Positions 1 to 9,832 of a stretch of DNA of 64,000 nt are shown here, piece by piece. A program made the position numbers and the translations under genes. The notes below the pieces were generated by a model. The model saw only the letters and a list, made by a program, of their open reading frames with translations. It did not search any database and was not told the origin of the DNA. Numbering within the stretch: the first letter of the stretch is position 1; each line of letters starts with the position of its first letter. The stretch is from an uncultured Clostridium sp. (GTDB lineage: Bacteria; Bacillota; Clostridia; TANB77; CAG-508). The stretch spans positions 1-64,000 of the forward strand of contig CANOVB010000003.1 of NCBI GenBank assembly GCA_947570695.1, written 5' to 3'.

Positions 1-8
1 TTAAAGTA

Positions 9-33
9 TACCATAACTCTTTTTTATTATGGT
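9..33. terminator. Hairpin downstream of uvrA
   Basis: Arms ACCATAA (10-16) and TTATGGT (27-33) enclose a T-rich loop. It lies about 135 bases beyond the uvrA stop, so it could end the uvrA transcript or a gene outside the window. The stem is short. I see no gene in 1-167. Confidence 0.3.
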
Positions 34-167
34 CTACTAAACGGGGTGCATTTCAATAAAATTTATCTCTTTATTAAAAAATGTTTACATACTATAATAG
101 TTAAAATTTAATAATATCATTAATTAACTGTGAGAATAGCAATTACACAAAATATATTATTTTTAAT

Positions 168-2993
168 TTAATCTATATACTTCTTTAAAAATTTTCCTGT
201 ATAAGATTTTTCATTTTTACATATTTGTTCTGGAGTTCCGATAGCTATAACCTGTCCTCCATTATCTCCACCCTCTGGTCCTAAATCAATTATATGATCT
301 GCCGTTTTTATTAAATCTAAATTATGTTCTATTACTAATATTGTATTTCCAGTATCTACTAATCTTTGAAGAATATCTACTAGTCTATGAACATCTGCTA
401 TATGAAGCCCTGTAGTTGGTTCATCTAGTATATATAAAGTCTTTCCTGTTGCTCTTTTTGAAAGTTCTGTTGCAAGTTTTACCCTTTGAGCTTCTCCTCC
501 TGATAAAGTAGTTGAAGGTTGTCCAAGTTTTATATATCCTAATCCAACATCTAAAAGTGTTTGGATTTTTTGTTTTATACGAGGAATATTACTAAAAAAT
601 TCTACAGCTTCTTCAACTGTCATATCAAGAACATCTGATATGCTTTTGCCTTTATATTTTACTTCTAAGGTTTCTCTATTGTATCTTTTTCCTTTACACA
701 CTTCACAAGGAACATATATATCTGGTAAGAAATTCATTTCAATTTTTAGAACTCCGTCACCTTGGCAAGCTTCACATCTACCGCCCTCAACATTAAAACT
801 AAATCTCCCTTTTTGATATCCTCTCATTTTTGCTTCATTTGTTCCTGCAAAAATATCACGTATTATATCAAATACTCCTGTATATGTAGCAGGATTTGAA
901 CGAGGAGTTCTTCCTATTGGAGATTGATCTATATTAATTATTTTGTCTATATTTTCTATTCCCTTAATTTTTTCACATTTTCCAGGCTTTTCTGTTGCTT
1001 TATTTATTTCTTTTGCCAAATGTTTATATAAAACTTCATTTACTAATGTTGATTTTCCAGAACCAGATACACCAGTTATGCAATTAAATACTCCTAAAGG
1101 TATTTTTACTGTTACATCTTTTAAATTATTTTCACTTGCTTTTATTATCTCTAAAGATTTTCCATTTGATTTTCTTCTTTTTTTAGGAACTTTTATTTTT
1201 TCTCTACCACTTAAATATTTTCCAGTTATAGAAGTTTCGACATCTTTAATTTCTTCTGCTGTTCCTTGAGCAATAACATTACCTCCATGAACACCTGCTC
1301 CAGGGCCAATATCTATTATTTGATCTGCTGCATACATAGTATCTTCATCATGTTCTACAACTATTAAAGTATTTCCTAAATCTCTCAATTTTTTTAGAGT
1401 TGCTAAAAGTTTATCATTATCTCTTTGGTGAAGTCCTATACTTGGTTCATCTAATATATATAATACGCCTGAAAGCCCTGAACCAATTTGGGTTGCTAAC
1501 CTAATACGTTGTGCTTCTCCTCCTGATAAAGTTCCTGCACTTCTTGATAGTGTTAAATATTCAAGGCCAACATCCATTAAAAATTGTAATCTTGCATTTA
1601 ACTCTTTTAAAATAACATCTGCTATCATTTTATCTTTTTTGTTTAATTCTAATGAATTTAAATATTCTTTTAATTTATTTATAGGCAAATCTGTAATTTC
1701 ACTAATATTTTTATCTCCAACCCTTACAGATAAAACTTCTTTTTTTAGTCTTGAACCATTACATGAATAACAAGGACTATTACTCATATACATTTCATAA
1801 AAAGCTATCATTCCTTGTGATTTTGTTTCTCTATATCTTCTATCAAGTGTTGGTAGAACACCTTCAAAAGGTTGTCTAAACTTTCTTACACCTGCTGATG
1901 AAGAATATTCAAAATCTATTTCTTCATCACCTGTACCATAAAGTATTTTTTCTAAAAATTCACGTGGTAATTTTTTTATTGGTTTATTTTTTATATCTAC
2001 ACCGTAATGTTTTCCTACACTTTCAAAATACATTTTTGCCATTGTATCGCCTTTTTTTAATGTGCTTGAACCAAATGCTTTTACTCCATCATATAAAGTT
2101 TTAGATTTATCAGGAATGATTAAATCTTCATCCATTTTCATAAGATATCCAATTCCTGTACACTCTGGACATGCGCCAAATGGATTATTAAAAGAAAACA
2201 TTCTAGGTGATAATTCTTCAAAACTTATATTACAATCAGGGCAAGCATAATTACCACTATATAATCTTTCGCCTTTTCCCTGAATATCAATTTTTACTAA
2301 GCTGTTTGAATGTAACATTGCAGTTTCTATAGATTCGGCTAATCTATTTCTTATATCTTCTTTTACAACTAATCTATCAACGATTATGTCTATACTATGT
2401 TTTTTATTTCTATCTATATCAATATCATCTGTAAACTCATAAACTTCTCCATCAATTTTTACTCTTACAAAGCCTTCTTTTTGCTTACTTTCTAAAAGTT
2501 TTGTAAATTCTCCTTTTTTTCCTCTAACAATAGGACTTAAAATTTGAATTTTAGTACCTTCTTCTAATTCAAATACACTATCTACTATTTGGTCTACTGT
2601 TTGTTTTTCTATTTTTTTACCGCAATTAGGACAATATGGAACACCTATTCTTGCATATAATAAACGTAAAAAATCATATATCTCAGTAACTGTTCCTACT
2701 GTAGAACGTGGATTTTTAGAAGTAGTTTTTTGATCTATTGAAATTGCTGGAGAAAGTCCATCTATGCTTTCTACCTCTGGTTTTTCCATTAATCCTAAAA
2801 ATTGTCTTGCATAAGATGATAAACTTTCAACATATCTTCTTTGCCCTTCTGCATATATAGTATCAAATGCTAATGAAGATTTCCCAGAGCCAGAAAGCCC
2901 TGTTACTACAACCATTTTATTTTTTGGTATTTCTAAATTAATATTTTTTAAATTATGCTCTTTTGCACCTTTAATAACAATTTTATCGTTCAT
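168..2993 (-). CDS. uvrA: UvrABC system protein A
   Basis: UvrA is the DNA-damage-sensing ATPase of nucleotide excision repair; it loads UvrB at lesions in the cytoplasm. The 941 residues are the usual length. Both ABC modules are complete: Walker [10 protein letters not shown] near residue 32 and GVSGSGKST near 640, each with an LSGGEAQR signature and a LDEP Walker B. Zinc-binding CxxC pairs are visible (CPNCGK, CPDC, CPEC, CEAC, CEVC). ATG start behind GAGGGG. In related genomes uvrB and uvrA are often adjacent; here purC and a kinase operon separate them. No sign of damage in the reading frame. Confidence 0.97.
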   Translation of the reverse strand: MNDKIVIKGAKEHNLKNINLEIPKNKMVVVTGLSGSGKSSLAFDTIYAEGQRRYVESLSSYARQFLGLMEKPEVESIDGLSPAISIDQKTTSKNPRSTVGTVTEIYDFLRLLYARIGVPYCPNCGKKIEKQTVDQIVDSVFELEEGTKIQILSPIVRGKKGEFTKLLESKQKEGFVRVKIDGEVYEFTDDIDIDRNKKHSIDIIVDRLVVKEDIRNRLAESIETAMLHSNSLVKIDIQGKGERLYSGNYACPDCNISFEELSPRMFSFNNPFGACPECTGIGYLMKMDEDLIIPDKSKTLYDGVKAFGSSTLKKGDTMAKMYFESVGKHYGVDIKNKPIKKLPREFLEKILYGTGDEEIDFEYSSSAGVRKFRQPFEGVLPTLDRRYRETKSQGMIAFYEMYMSNSPCYSCNGSRLKKEVLSVRVGDKNISEITDLPINKLKEYLNSLELNKKDKMIADVILKELNARLQFLMDVGLEYLTLSRSAGTLSGGEAQRIRLATQIGSGLSGVLYILDEPSIGLHQRDNDKLLATLKKLRDLGNTLIVVEHDEDTMYAADQIIDIGPGAGVHGGNVIAQGTAEEIKDVETSITGKYLSGREKIKVPKKRRKSNGKSLEIIKASENNLKDVTVKIPLGVFNCITGVSGSGKSTLVNEVLYKHLAKEINKATEKPGKCEKIKGIENIDKIINIDQSPIGRTPRSNPATYTGVFDIIRDIFAGTNEAKMRGYQKGRFSFNVEGGRCEACQGDGVLKIEMNFLPDIYVPCEVCKGKRYNRETLEVKYKGKSISDVLDMTVEEAVEFFSNIPRIKQKIQTLLDVGLGYIKLGQPSTTLSGGEAQRVKLATELSKRATGKTLYILDEPTTGLHIADVHRLVDILQRLVDTGNTILVIEHNLDLIKTADHIIDLGPEGGDNGGQVIAIGTPEQICKNEKSYTGKFLKKYID

Positions 2994-3201
2994 TTTATCC
3001 CCTCTAAATAATAGTTATAAATTCATTTTTGATTATAAAAAATCAAGCGTTATTATTATAGCACAAAAACAAAGGTTTGTATATAGATTTTAAAAAAATG
3101 AAATTATATTTTTTATGTTACCAAATATTTACAAAATTTATAATAAATCATTTAAATTTTTGTACTATAAAAGCTTTTAAATATTGATATAAAGTGTTTT
3201 C

Positions 3202-3230
3202 TTTACTTTTAGTCAAAACTGTAGTATAAT
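3202..3230 (+). promoter_or_regulatory. Sigma-A type promoter of purC
   Basis: TTTACT (3202-3207), a 17-base spacer and a perfect TATAAT (3225-3230) lie about 100 bases upstream of the purC ATG. The remaining intergenic DNA from 2994 on is AT-rich without other clear signals. Between promoter and gene, GCATTC (3252-3257) can pair with GAATGC (3281-3286), and GCATT (3267-3271) can pair with part of the same 3' arm, so two exclusive small stems are possible. Confidence 0.6.
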
Positions 3231-3327
3231 ATTGTTACTCAAAGCTTTATGGCATTCTTTGGCAACGCATTTACATTAATGAATGCTAAAGATCTTTGGG
3301 AAAACATTCTAAAAGAGGTGGAAAAAA

Positions 3328-4344
3328 ATGTCATTGGAACTTGTAGCCCAAGGGAAGACCTGTGATATCTACCAAAATCGGTTGTATCAGGATCTGATGT
3401 TCTTTCACCGGACCGACCGATTTTCCGTAGGTGACAAGGTATTTCCCGGAACTGTCCAGTACAAAGGCTTTGTACTCAATCAAATGAGCCTAAACTGGAT
3501 GAAACTACTTGAGGACGAGGGAATCCTCAAAACCCACATAGTTGCTTCTGATGCTCTAACCCTTTTAACCTATGGAGTCCCCCATGACTTTCTTGGCAGC
3601 ATCATCGCCGCCAAGGCCTGCGTTCCGATTCCTCTCGAATGCATTGTGAGAGGATATTACATCCCTGAATCCAAAAGTTGGGATCCATACAAAGTTGATG
3701 GAAATATGTATGGAAATCAGCTTCCTGCAGGACTTATGGAATCGGAAATTCTGCCTACACCTATTTACACCCCTTCAACAAAAGCCGCCGTGGGCGAACA
3801 TGACGAGAACATCACGTTTGAGCAAACCATTGACGTGATTGAAAGATTTTTAATGGAAAGATTTGTTCTTGACACACAAGGTCAAACTCGTGCTGTTGCT
3901 GAGCAAATTGCCACAAATCTTCGTAAAAAATCTATTCTCGCTTACAGTTTCGCCCACGAGTATGCCCTAAGCAAAAACATTATCCTTGCGGACACCAAGC
4001 TTGAATTCGGCATTATAAAAAATGATGCTGGAAACTGGGAGATCATCCTTATTGATGAGGCTTTTACTCCAGACACCAGCAGATATTGGGATGCTACAAC
4101 TTATGTCATCAGTAAACCGCAACCCAGCATGGACAAGCAATTTATCAGGCGCCATATCTATCAAGTCCTTGGCTGGGATGGCAAAACATCTCCTCCAGTA
4201 GTGGATGATCTGACTCTGGGAGAGTTATCTCAAATCTATTGCAACATCTATGAGAGGCTCTTTGATAGAAGCATAAAGGATGTTACAACAGAAGTAAGTT
4301 GGGAATGGAAATGGGCGGCAGAAAAGTTGGCACAACCTGAATAA
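3328..4344 (+). CDS. purC: Phosphoribosylaminoimidazole-succinocarboxamide synthase, long form
   Basis: SAICAR synthetase joins CAIR and aspartate with ATP in purine biosynthesis. Recognisable motifs are VAQGKTCDIY near the N-terminus, ECIVRGYYIPES and TPSTKAAVGEHDENI. At 338 residues it is about 100 longer than the usual bacterial PurC and resembles the longer eukaryotic/Bacteroidetes-like form. AGAGGTGG precedes the ATG. It is odd here: clearly GC-richer than its neighbours with different codon use, the only plus-strand gene in the region, its own promoter and GC-rich terminator, and no other purine gene nearby. I infer horizontal acquisition. Function is well supported; origin is inference. 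Confidence 0.93.
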   Translation: MSLELVAQGKTCDIYQNRLYQDLMFFHRTDRFSVGDKVFPGTVQYKGFVLNQMSLNWMKLLEDEGILKTHIVASDALTLLTYGVPHDFLGSIIAAKACVPIPLECIVRGYYIPESKSWDPYKVDGNMYGNQLPAGLMESEILPTPIYTPSTKAAVGEHDENITFEQTIDVIERFLMERFVLDTQGQTRAVAEQIATNLRKKSILAYSFAHEYALSKNIILADTKLEFGIIKNDAGNWEIILIDEAFTPDTSRYWDATTYVISKPQPSMDKQFIRRHIYQVLGWDGKTSPPVVDDLTLGELSQIYCNIYERLFDRSIKDVTTEVSWEWKWAAEKLAQPE

Positions 4345-4419
4345 GCTTTTAAAAAAGCGATAGCTATTTTATTCAAAAAAAGTAGTGTTTTGTTTTCACT
4401 TATTTCAATGTTTACCCAA

Positions 4420-4461
4420 AACCGGGGATGGTCGCTCTCCTAAGAGCCTCCATCCCCGGTT
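4420..4461. terminator. Strong GC-rich terminator of purC
   Basis: A perfect 12-bp stem (AACCGGGGATGG, 4420-4431; partner 4450-4461) is extended inside by GCTCT/AGAGC. A T/A-rich run follows on the plus strand. It ends purC and may also stop the converging kinase operon. Its GC content is unlike the other terminators here, matching the foreign character of purC. Confidence 0.85.
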
Positions 4462-4491
4462 AATTATTATATATAAGTTTATTTTTTTATA

Positions 4492-5652
4492 CTATCTTCC
4501 ATCACTAAAACTTGGATTTTCTTCTACTTTTTTATCAAAACATTGAATACTAGAATTGTTTGAAAAAGTACTTCTTGCAGTTCCATCTAGAGCTGATCCT
4601 ACCAATGCCATTGAATATTTATCTTGAGTTACCCTTATTGATGTTTTTATATTACAAAGTTCTCTCGCAAAATCATATCTGGATTTATACATTATTGTTC
4701 CAAAATCTACATAGCATTTAGGTAATCCTTCAAATTTATTTAAGTATTGACTAACTTTTTCTGGAGTATTTTGTGATAAAAACATTATTAAAGCTTCTTC
4801 TGTTTCTTCTCTGTAATGCTCCATTAAATATTTCAATACATCTTTGTAATTTGAATTTTTATTTTGTTCTCCAGGAACTCTCATTCTCGAAAATAAAACT
4901 TCTTCTGAAATTTGTTCAACTTTATTAGTATTTACAGCATTCTCAATTAATGTTTGATTTTCATATAATCCAAGTACCCTTTCATTGTCATAAATTGGAT
5001 ACATTTCAATATCTTGAGGAGTTCTTCTCATTGCCCAATTTTCATCATGTCTATCATTATTTCCATATAAGCAATCATAAACTATCATTTGTATTGCTCT
5101 TTTTCTACTTAAAATTATTTTTTCTTCAATTTTCGAATCTGTTATATCACTTTTAAAAGCATAAAATTCCCTTATTCTTTTTTCCATTGCAGCTAAAATA
5201 ACCTCTAGATTATCTATTGCAAAATCTTTTTTAGGATCATTTTTAGACAACATTTCGAACAATTCACTATAATGTAAAGTAAAAAATTCTACAATATTTT
5301 TACCATGTTCTAATTCTTCTCCTTGCTCTAAATTACTATATGTAATACAACCATCTTTTTCTTGTGAGGTTCCATGATTTCTTTCTTTGTGGATATTTTC
5401 ATAATATTTTGATAAATGTGCAAGCTCACTTTTACAAGCAGGAAGTTCTGTTCCTAATGTTAAAAGATATCCCATAACTTCACCATAATGATTACCACAA
5501 AAAACTTTCTTATCTCCAAATTCTTGTCTTTTAGGTTTGAATAATCCACTAGCAGATTTTTCTTTGTCAATATACCATCTTTTTCCCTTTAATAATCCCA
5601 TTCTTTCAAATCTGCTAGGTATGAAGTTATCAATATTTCTAAAACTAAACAT
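4492..5652 (-). CDS. HipA-like Ser/Thr kinase (second kinase of the operon)
   Basis: This 386-residue protein has the HipA C-terminal kinase signature: catalytic loop NNDRHDEN (Asp200, Asn205) and a metal-binding DNE at 222-224. YGEVMGYLLTLG (56-67) matches the helix after the nucleotide-binding lobe of HipA proteins, and FKPK near 38-41 may carry the ATP-binding lysine. HipA/HipT toxins phosphorylate aminoacyl-tRNA synthetases; the substrate here is unknown. The N-terminal HipA subdomain seems absent. It is the last gene of three, starting 4 bases after the small gene, with a GAGGAG site. No XRE (HipB-like) antitoxin is adjacent. It may also be a non-toxic kinase of the CtkA kind. Confidence 0.75.
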   Translation of the reverse strand: MFSFRNIDNFIPSRFERMGLLKGKRWYIDKEKSASGLFKPKRQEFGDKKVFCGNHYGEVMGYLLTLGTELPACKSELAHLSKYYENIHKERNHGTSQEKDGCITYSNLEQGEELEHGKNIVEFFTLHYSELFEMLSKNDPKKDFAIDNLEVILAAMEKRIREFYAFKSDITDSKIEEKIILSRKRAIQMIVYDCLYGNNDRHDENWAMRRTPQDIEMYPIYDNERVLGLYENQTLIENAVNTNKVEQISEEVLFSRMRVPGEQNKNSNYKDVLKYLMEHYREETEEALIMFLSQNTPEKVSQYLNKFEGLPKCYVDFGTIMYKSRYDFARELCNIKTSIRVTQDKYSMALVGSALDGTARSTFSNNSSIQCFDKKVEENPSFSDGR

Positions 5653-5656
5653 TACT

Positions 5657-6028
5657 CTATTTCTCCTCTTCTATTACAAATTTATCTGTCATTAAAATCC
5701 CTTTAGTTTTTCTTAAATATTCAAAATCATCATATTCTTTCATTTCTAAATCTTCTAATAATGTATCCATTTCTTCTTTTGAGTAACTTTCTATCTTAGG
5801 AAGTCTTATTTTAAATATTGCAAACATTTCATCACTTTCATATATTTTATCATAATCCGAAAATGGTAATATTGCTTTTGAATAAATACTTTCATTTAAT
5901 GCTTTCTCGATATGGTTTTTGCTTAATTTAAAATAATACTTTCCCTTTGCTTTATCTCTAAATAAAGCTCCGATTAAATATTTTTTTCCAGTTTTATAAT
6001 CTGTCCATTTTAAATATAAATATTCCAT
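5657..6028 (-). CDS. Small HipS-like protein between two HipA-like kinases
   Basis: I place the start at 6028 because GGGAGG lies immediately upstream with ideal spacing; an upstream in-frame ATG at 6070 would overlap the previous gene and lacks a site. The 123-residue protein is soluble, begins MEYLYLKW and has a central FSDYDKIYESDEMF-IFKIRLP stretch. I recall similar small proteins beside HipA-like kinases in Firmicutes, and the position recalls HipS of hipBST systems, which equals the N-terminal subdomain of HipA and acts as antitoxin. That equation is inference. Gaps to its neighbours are 13 and 4 bases, so the three genes are surely co-transcribed. Confidence 0.6.
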   Translation of the reverse strand: MEYLYLKWTDYKTGKKYLIGALFRDKAKGKYYFKLSKNHIEKALNESIYSKAILPFSDYDKIYESDEMFAIFKIRLPKIESYSKEEMDTLLEDLEMKEYDDFEYLRKTKGILMTDKFVIEEEK

Positions 6029-6041
6029 ACTTCCTCCCAAA

Positions 6042-7151
6042 TTATAAAGATGGTTCATCATCACTATCAAGTTTTCTCTGTCCTTGCTTAAAGCTTTTTA
6101 CAATATTACTCATTTCTAATTCTCTTTCTGTAAATATTTTCTTAGCCAATTCTTTATGTTCATTTGATAATTGAGGAAAATATCTAAAAAGTTCTTCTAA
6201 ATCTGAAAGCTGATATCTTCCTATATCTTCTAAGGAATCTAAAGTTTCATTTCTATAATTAATTAATAAATATCCTAGTAACTCCATAGCATCGATTTTT
6301 TGATTTTTACAAGGAATTCCTATACAAGAAGTTAATTCTCTGACTTTAAATTCTTTATATTCTCTTTCGCCTGATAAATATTTTATAACATCTTTTTTAT
6401 CTTCTTGCATTCCTAATATTTGTTCATTGTCAAATAAATGATAAAATTCGATTTCTCCAGTATATTGATCTACTCTAAATCCAAAATTTTCATCATGCCT
6501 GTCTCTATTTGCAAATTTTATATCAAATATGCACATATCGAAAAATCTTTTTTTAGCTTCTGGTATTTTATGTGCTTGTCCACTTTTTCTAAAATATTCC
6601 TCCAGTACTGTTAAAACAATTTCTATATTTGTATAATTTTTTTCTGAACTTGCTTTTCCTGCTTCTGCCAGTTCTTTATATTTTTTAGGATGAGCAGCTC
6701 TATAATCTTCTATTGCAATTTTCATTGGCAAAAATATCTCTTGTTGTGTTAATTGGTAATGACTCAATATACCATCCACTTCAAATGTTTTTTGACTATA
6801 AGGATTTCTAAATTCCATTTGACCAAGATCTACTTTGCAAGCTTTTTTTCCTAATTGTTTTAATATTATATAAGCAATATATTCTCCATAATGATTAGCA
6901 AATTCTTTATTATTCTTATATTTAGTATTATATCCTTTTTTAGATTTAAAATATCCAAAAGAAATTGGCTGTTTAGTTCCTGTAAAACTTAAGTCTGCTC
7001 TTATTTTGGATTCAAATAATTGTATATCTCTTCTTCCTGCTCTTAATGTAGTTCTGTAATATCCATTTGATGGACAAAACTTTTTAAACTCACCAATTCT
7101 TTCTCTTATTTCTTCACTTACTTCTTCCAAACTCTTTATTTTTCTTGCCAT
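6042..7151 (-). CDS. HipA-like Ser/Thr kinase (first kinase of the operon)
   Basis: This 369-residue protein carries the catalytic loop NRDRHDEN (Asp217, Asn222) and the metal-binding FDNE (Asp241) of HipA family kinases. HYGEYIAYIILKQLG (87-101) aligns with the equivalent region of the second kinase 1 kb downstream, so the two are distant paralogues. All visible catalytic residues are intact. AGGAG precedes the ATG. First gene of a three-gene operon with its own promoter. The family phosphorylates protein targets such as tRNA synthetases; the target here is unknown. Confidence 0.75.
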   Translation of the reverse strand: MARKIKSLEEVSEEIRERIGEFKKFCPSNGYYRTTLRAGRRDIQLFESKIRADLSFTGTKQPISFGYFKSKKGYNTKYKNNKEFANHYGEYIAYIILKQLGKKACKVDLGQMEFRNPYSQKTFEVDGILSHYQLTQQEIFLPMKIAIEDYRAAHPKKYKELAEAGKASSEKNYTNIEIVLTVLEEYFRKSGQAHKIPEAKKRFFDMCIFDIKFANRDRHDENFGFRVDQYTGEIEFYHLFDNEQILGMQEDKKDVIKYLSGEREYKEFKVRELTSCIGIPCKNQKIDAMELLGYLLINYRNETLDSLEDIGRYQLSDLEELFRYFPQLSNEHKELAKKIFTERELEMSNIVKSFKQGQRKLDSDDEPSL

Positions 7152-7204
7152 ACTTATCTCCTATTATTAAAGTTTTGGTATACATAAAAAGTAACACACT
7201 AATT

Positions 7205-7233
7205 ATTTTACCACAATTTGCCAAAAAAATCAA
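7205..7233 (-). promoter_or_regulatory. Promoter of the HipA-like operon
   Basis: On the minus strand TTGATT (7233-7228), a 17-base spacer and TAAAAT (7210-7205) with an extended -10 TGG just upstream. It gives a leader of about 45 bases before the first kinase. I see no clear palindrome that would mark a HipB operator. Confidence 0.6.
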
Positions 7234-7356
7234 GTAAATTAGCTCTATAACTATAATGAGAAATCAAAAATCAAAACTAAACGAAAATGTTCTTGTATTT
7301 TTTCTGTAACAGCTTATATACAAGAAATTTATTTGAGTCAAAATAAATGAATTCTA

Positions 7357-9319
7357 TTATTCATCTTTCATATTCTCTAATTCTTTTATTTTATCACGTA
7401 ATTCTGCCGCCTTTTCAAATTCCATTGTTTTGGCATATTTAAGCATTTCATCTGTAAGTTTTGAAATTATATCTTCAATACTTTCATCTTTATCAATATC
7501 ATATTTGCTTTGAATATCTTCAACTATTGTAGCTTTTATTACATCCCTTACAGATTTTTTAATTGTTTGTGGTGTTATTCCATGTTCTTTATTATATTTT
7601 TCTTGCAAACTTCTTCTTCTATTAGTTTCTGAAATTGCTTTTTCCATTGATTCAGTAAGCTCATCAGCATACATTATTACTCTTCCTTCTGTATTTCTCG
7701 CAGCACGTCCAATCGTTTGTATTAAGGAACGTTCGGAACGTAAGAATCCTTCTTTATCTGCATCTAAAATTGCAACTAATGAAACTTCTGGAATGTCTAA
7801 ACCTTCTCTTAAAAGATTTATTCCAACTAATACATCAAATTCTCCAATACGCAAATCTCTTATTATTTCCATTCTTTCTAAAGCTTTTATTTCTGAATGC
7901 ATATAACGTACTCTTATTCCTGAATTTCTTAAATAAGCAGTTAAATCTTCTGCCATTTTCTTAGTAAGAGTTGTTACAAGAACTCTATCACCTTTTTGCA
8001 CTTGAGCATCTATTTGTTCCATTAAATCATCTATTTGATTTTCTGTTGGTTTTACTTCTATTTTTGGGTCTAATAATCCTGTTGGTCTTATTATTTGTTC
8101 TACTACATTTCCTTTGCTATGTTCTTTTTCATAATCTGCTGGTGTTGCACTTACAAAAATACATTGATTAATTCTTTGTTCAAACTCTTCAAATCTTAAA
8201 GGTCTATTATCAAATGCAGATGGTAATCTAAATCCGAAATTTACTAATGACTCTTTTCTTGCCCTATCTCCATTATACATAGCTCTTACTTGAGGAATTG
8301 TAGCATGTGATTCGTCTATTAATAGTAAAAAATCATCTGGAAAATAATTAAATAATGTATATGGTGGGCTTCCTGCTTCTCTTCCACTTATATGTCTTGA
8401 ATAATTTTCGATGCCTTGGCAAAATCCTGTTTCTTTAAGCATTTCTAAGTCAAAATTTGTTCTTTCTTCTATACGTTGAGCTTCTATCAATTTTTTATTT
8501 TGTTTAAAAAACTCAACTCTTTCTTCCATTTCTTTTTCAATAGTTTCCATAGCTCTTTCTAGCTTATCTTTACTAGTTACATAATGTGAATTAGGATATA
8601 CCATTACATGTTCTCTTGTAGCAGTTGCTTTTCCTGTCAAAGGATTTATTTCAGATATTTTTTCTATTTCCTCTCCCCAAAATTCAACTCTTATAGCTGT
8701 TTCTTCTTGGTTTGATGGAAAAATTTCTAAAATATCTCCTTTAGCTCTAAAAGTTCCTCTTTTAAAATCCATTTCATTTCTTGTATATTGCATATTTATT
8801 AGTTTTTTCATTACTTTATTTCTATCGATTTCCATTCCTGGTCGAAGTGAAACAATCATATTTTCATAATCTATTGGGTCTCCTAAACCATATATGCATG
8901 AAACAGATGCCACAACAATTACATCTCTGGTTTCAAAAAGTGATGCTGTTGCTGAATGTCGTAATTTATCTATTTCGTCATTAATTGATGCGTCTTTTTC
9001 TATATATGTGTCTGAAGAGGCAATATATGCTTCTGGTTGGTAATAATCATAGTAAGATACAAAGTATTCAACTCTATTTTCTGGAAAAAACTCTTTGAAT
9101 TCGGAATAAAGTTGTCCAGCAAGTGTTTTATTGTGTGCCAAAACAAGTGTTGGTTTCCCGAGTCTTTTCAATTATATTTGCCATTGTGAAAGTTTTTCCA
9201 GAACCTGTAACTCCAAGTAAGGTCTGAAATTTCTTACCTTCATTTATTCCATTTACTAAATAATCTATTGCCTGCGGTTGATCACCAGTTGGCTTATATT
9301 CTGAATGAATTTTAAACAT
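7357..9319 (-). pseudogene. uvrB: UvrB, excinuclease ABC subunit B, frameshifted
   Basis: UvrB is the damage-verifying helicase-like subunit of nucleotide excision repair. The N-terminal piece (9319 down to about 9165) contains the Walker A GVTGSGKT and ends in a wrong-frame tail stopping at 9128. The rest, in another frame, resumes at [16 protein letters not shown] and runs through all helicase motifs ([24 protein letters not shown]) and the C-terminal UVR motif to 7357. The join lies at 9161-9166: removing one base gives IIEK-LGKPTLV, the normal family sequence. Joined length of about 654 residues is normal. GGAGGG precedes the ATG. Nothing else is decayed, so a recent mutation or a sequencing/assembly error is likely. 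Confidence 0.9.
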
Positions 9320-9507
9320 TCTTACCCTCCGATAAAATATATCTAAATTAAATAAGTTTTATTTTTATATTTTACCATGTAATATATAAAAAAACAATAA
9401 ATCTCTTTAAATTCAAGTTAGTTGTATTTTTATTACTCTTAAATTTGTAAGTAATTTCTTGATATTCTTTCAGTTTAGATAACTTTAACCACTTTTTGCA
9501 TTTTGTT

Positions 9508-9536
9508 TTGCAGTGCTAATTTGATGTGTATAAAAT
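9508..9536 (+). promoter_or_regulatory. Probable promoter of the ribbon-helix-helix gene
   Basis: TTGCAG (9508-9513), 17 bases, then TAAAAT (9531-9536) stand about 50 bases before the small DNA-binding gene. The divergent region 9320-9588 must also hold the uvrB promoter, which I could not place with confidence. Confidence 0.4.
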
Positions 9537-9588
9537 ATTCGAAATAGCATATATAATGCAGTTAATATCAGATAAAGGGGGTAGATAT

Positions 9589-9756
9589 ATGTTTAGAATT
9601 GAAAAAACAGAAACACTAAATAAAACTTTCCGCATGCCTGCAGAATTAGTTTCTAGACTTCAAGAGGTAGCTCAAGAACAAGATATATCTATGAATAATT
9701 TAGTTGTTCAATGTTGTGAATATGCTTTAAATAATTTGGCTACTACTGTAAAATAA
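9589..9756 (+). CDS. Arc/CopG-type ribbon-helix-helix protein
   Basis: A 55-residue protein. I chose the ATG at 9589 because an AAAGGGGG site lies just before it. The sequence has a short basic beta strand (TLNKTFRMP) followed by two helices (AELVSRLQEVAQEQ and SMNNLVVQCCEYALNN), as in Arc, MetJ and CopG repressors, which bind DNA as dimers through the paired strands. No toxin gene follows; a terminator comes 27 bases after the stop, so it is a single-gene unit. Target unknown; it may regulate the nearby surface operon or itself. Confidence 0.8.
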   Translation: MFRIEKTETLNKTFRMPAELVSRLQEVAQEQDISMNNLVVQCCEYALNNLATTVK

Positions 9757-9782
9757 ATTTGAATACTATTTAATTTAAACTA

Positions 9783-9813
9783 AAAAAGTAGACATTTTTA
9801 ATGTCTACTTTTT
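9783..9813. terminator. Bidirectional terminator
   Basis: A perfect 13-bp stem (9783-9795 with 9801-9813) built on AGTAGACAT has A and T runs at its ends, so it can terminate the plus-strand regulator gene and the minus-strand cohesin operon. Confidence 0.85.
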
Positions 9814-9832
9814 CGTTTTAGTCTTTTATGAA

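Noticed and set aside
4492..7151. Classic hipBA toxin-antitoxin pair
   Set aside because: No helix-turn-helix HipB gene is adjacent and there are two kinases; described instead as a kinase-small protein-kinase operon.
9128..9171. Programmed +1 frameshift in uvrB
   Set aside because: No stop codon, rare codon or known shift sequence at the switch point, and uvrB is not known for recoding.
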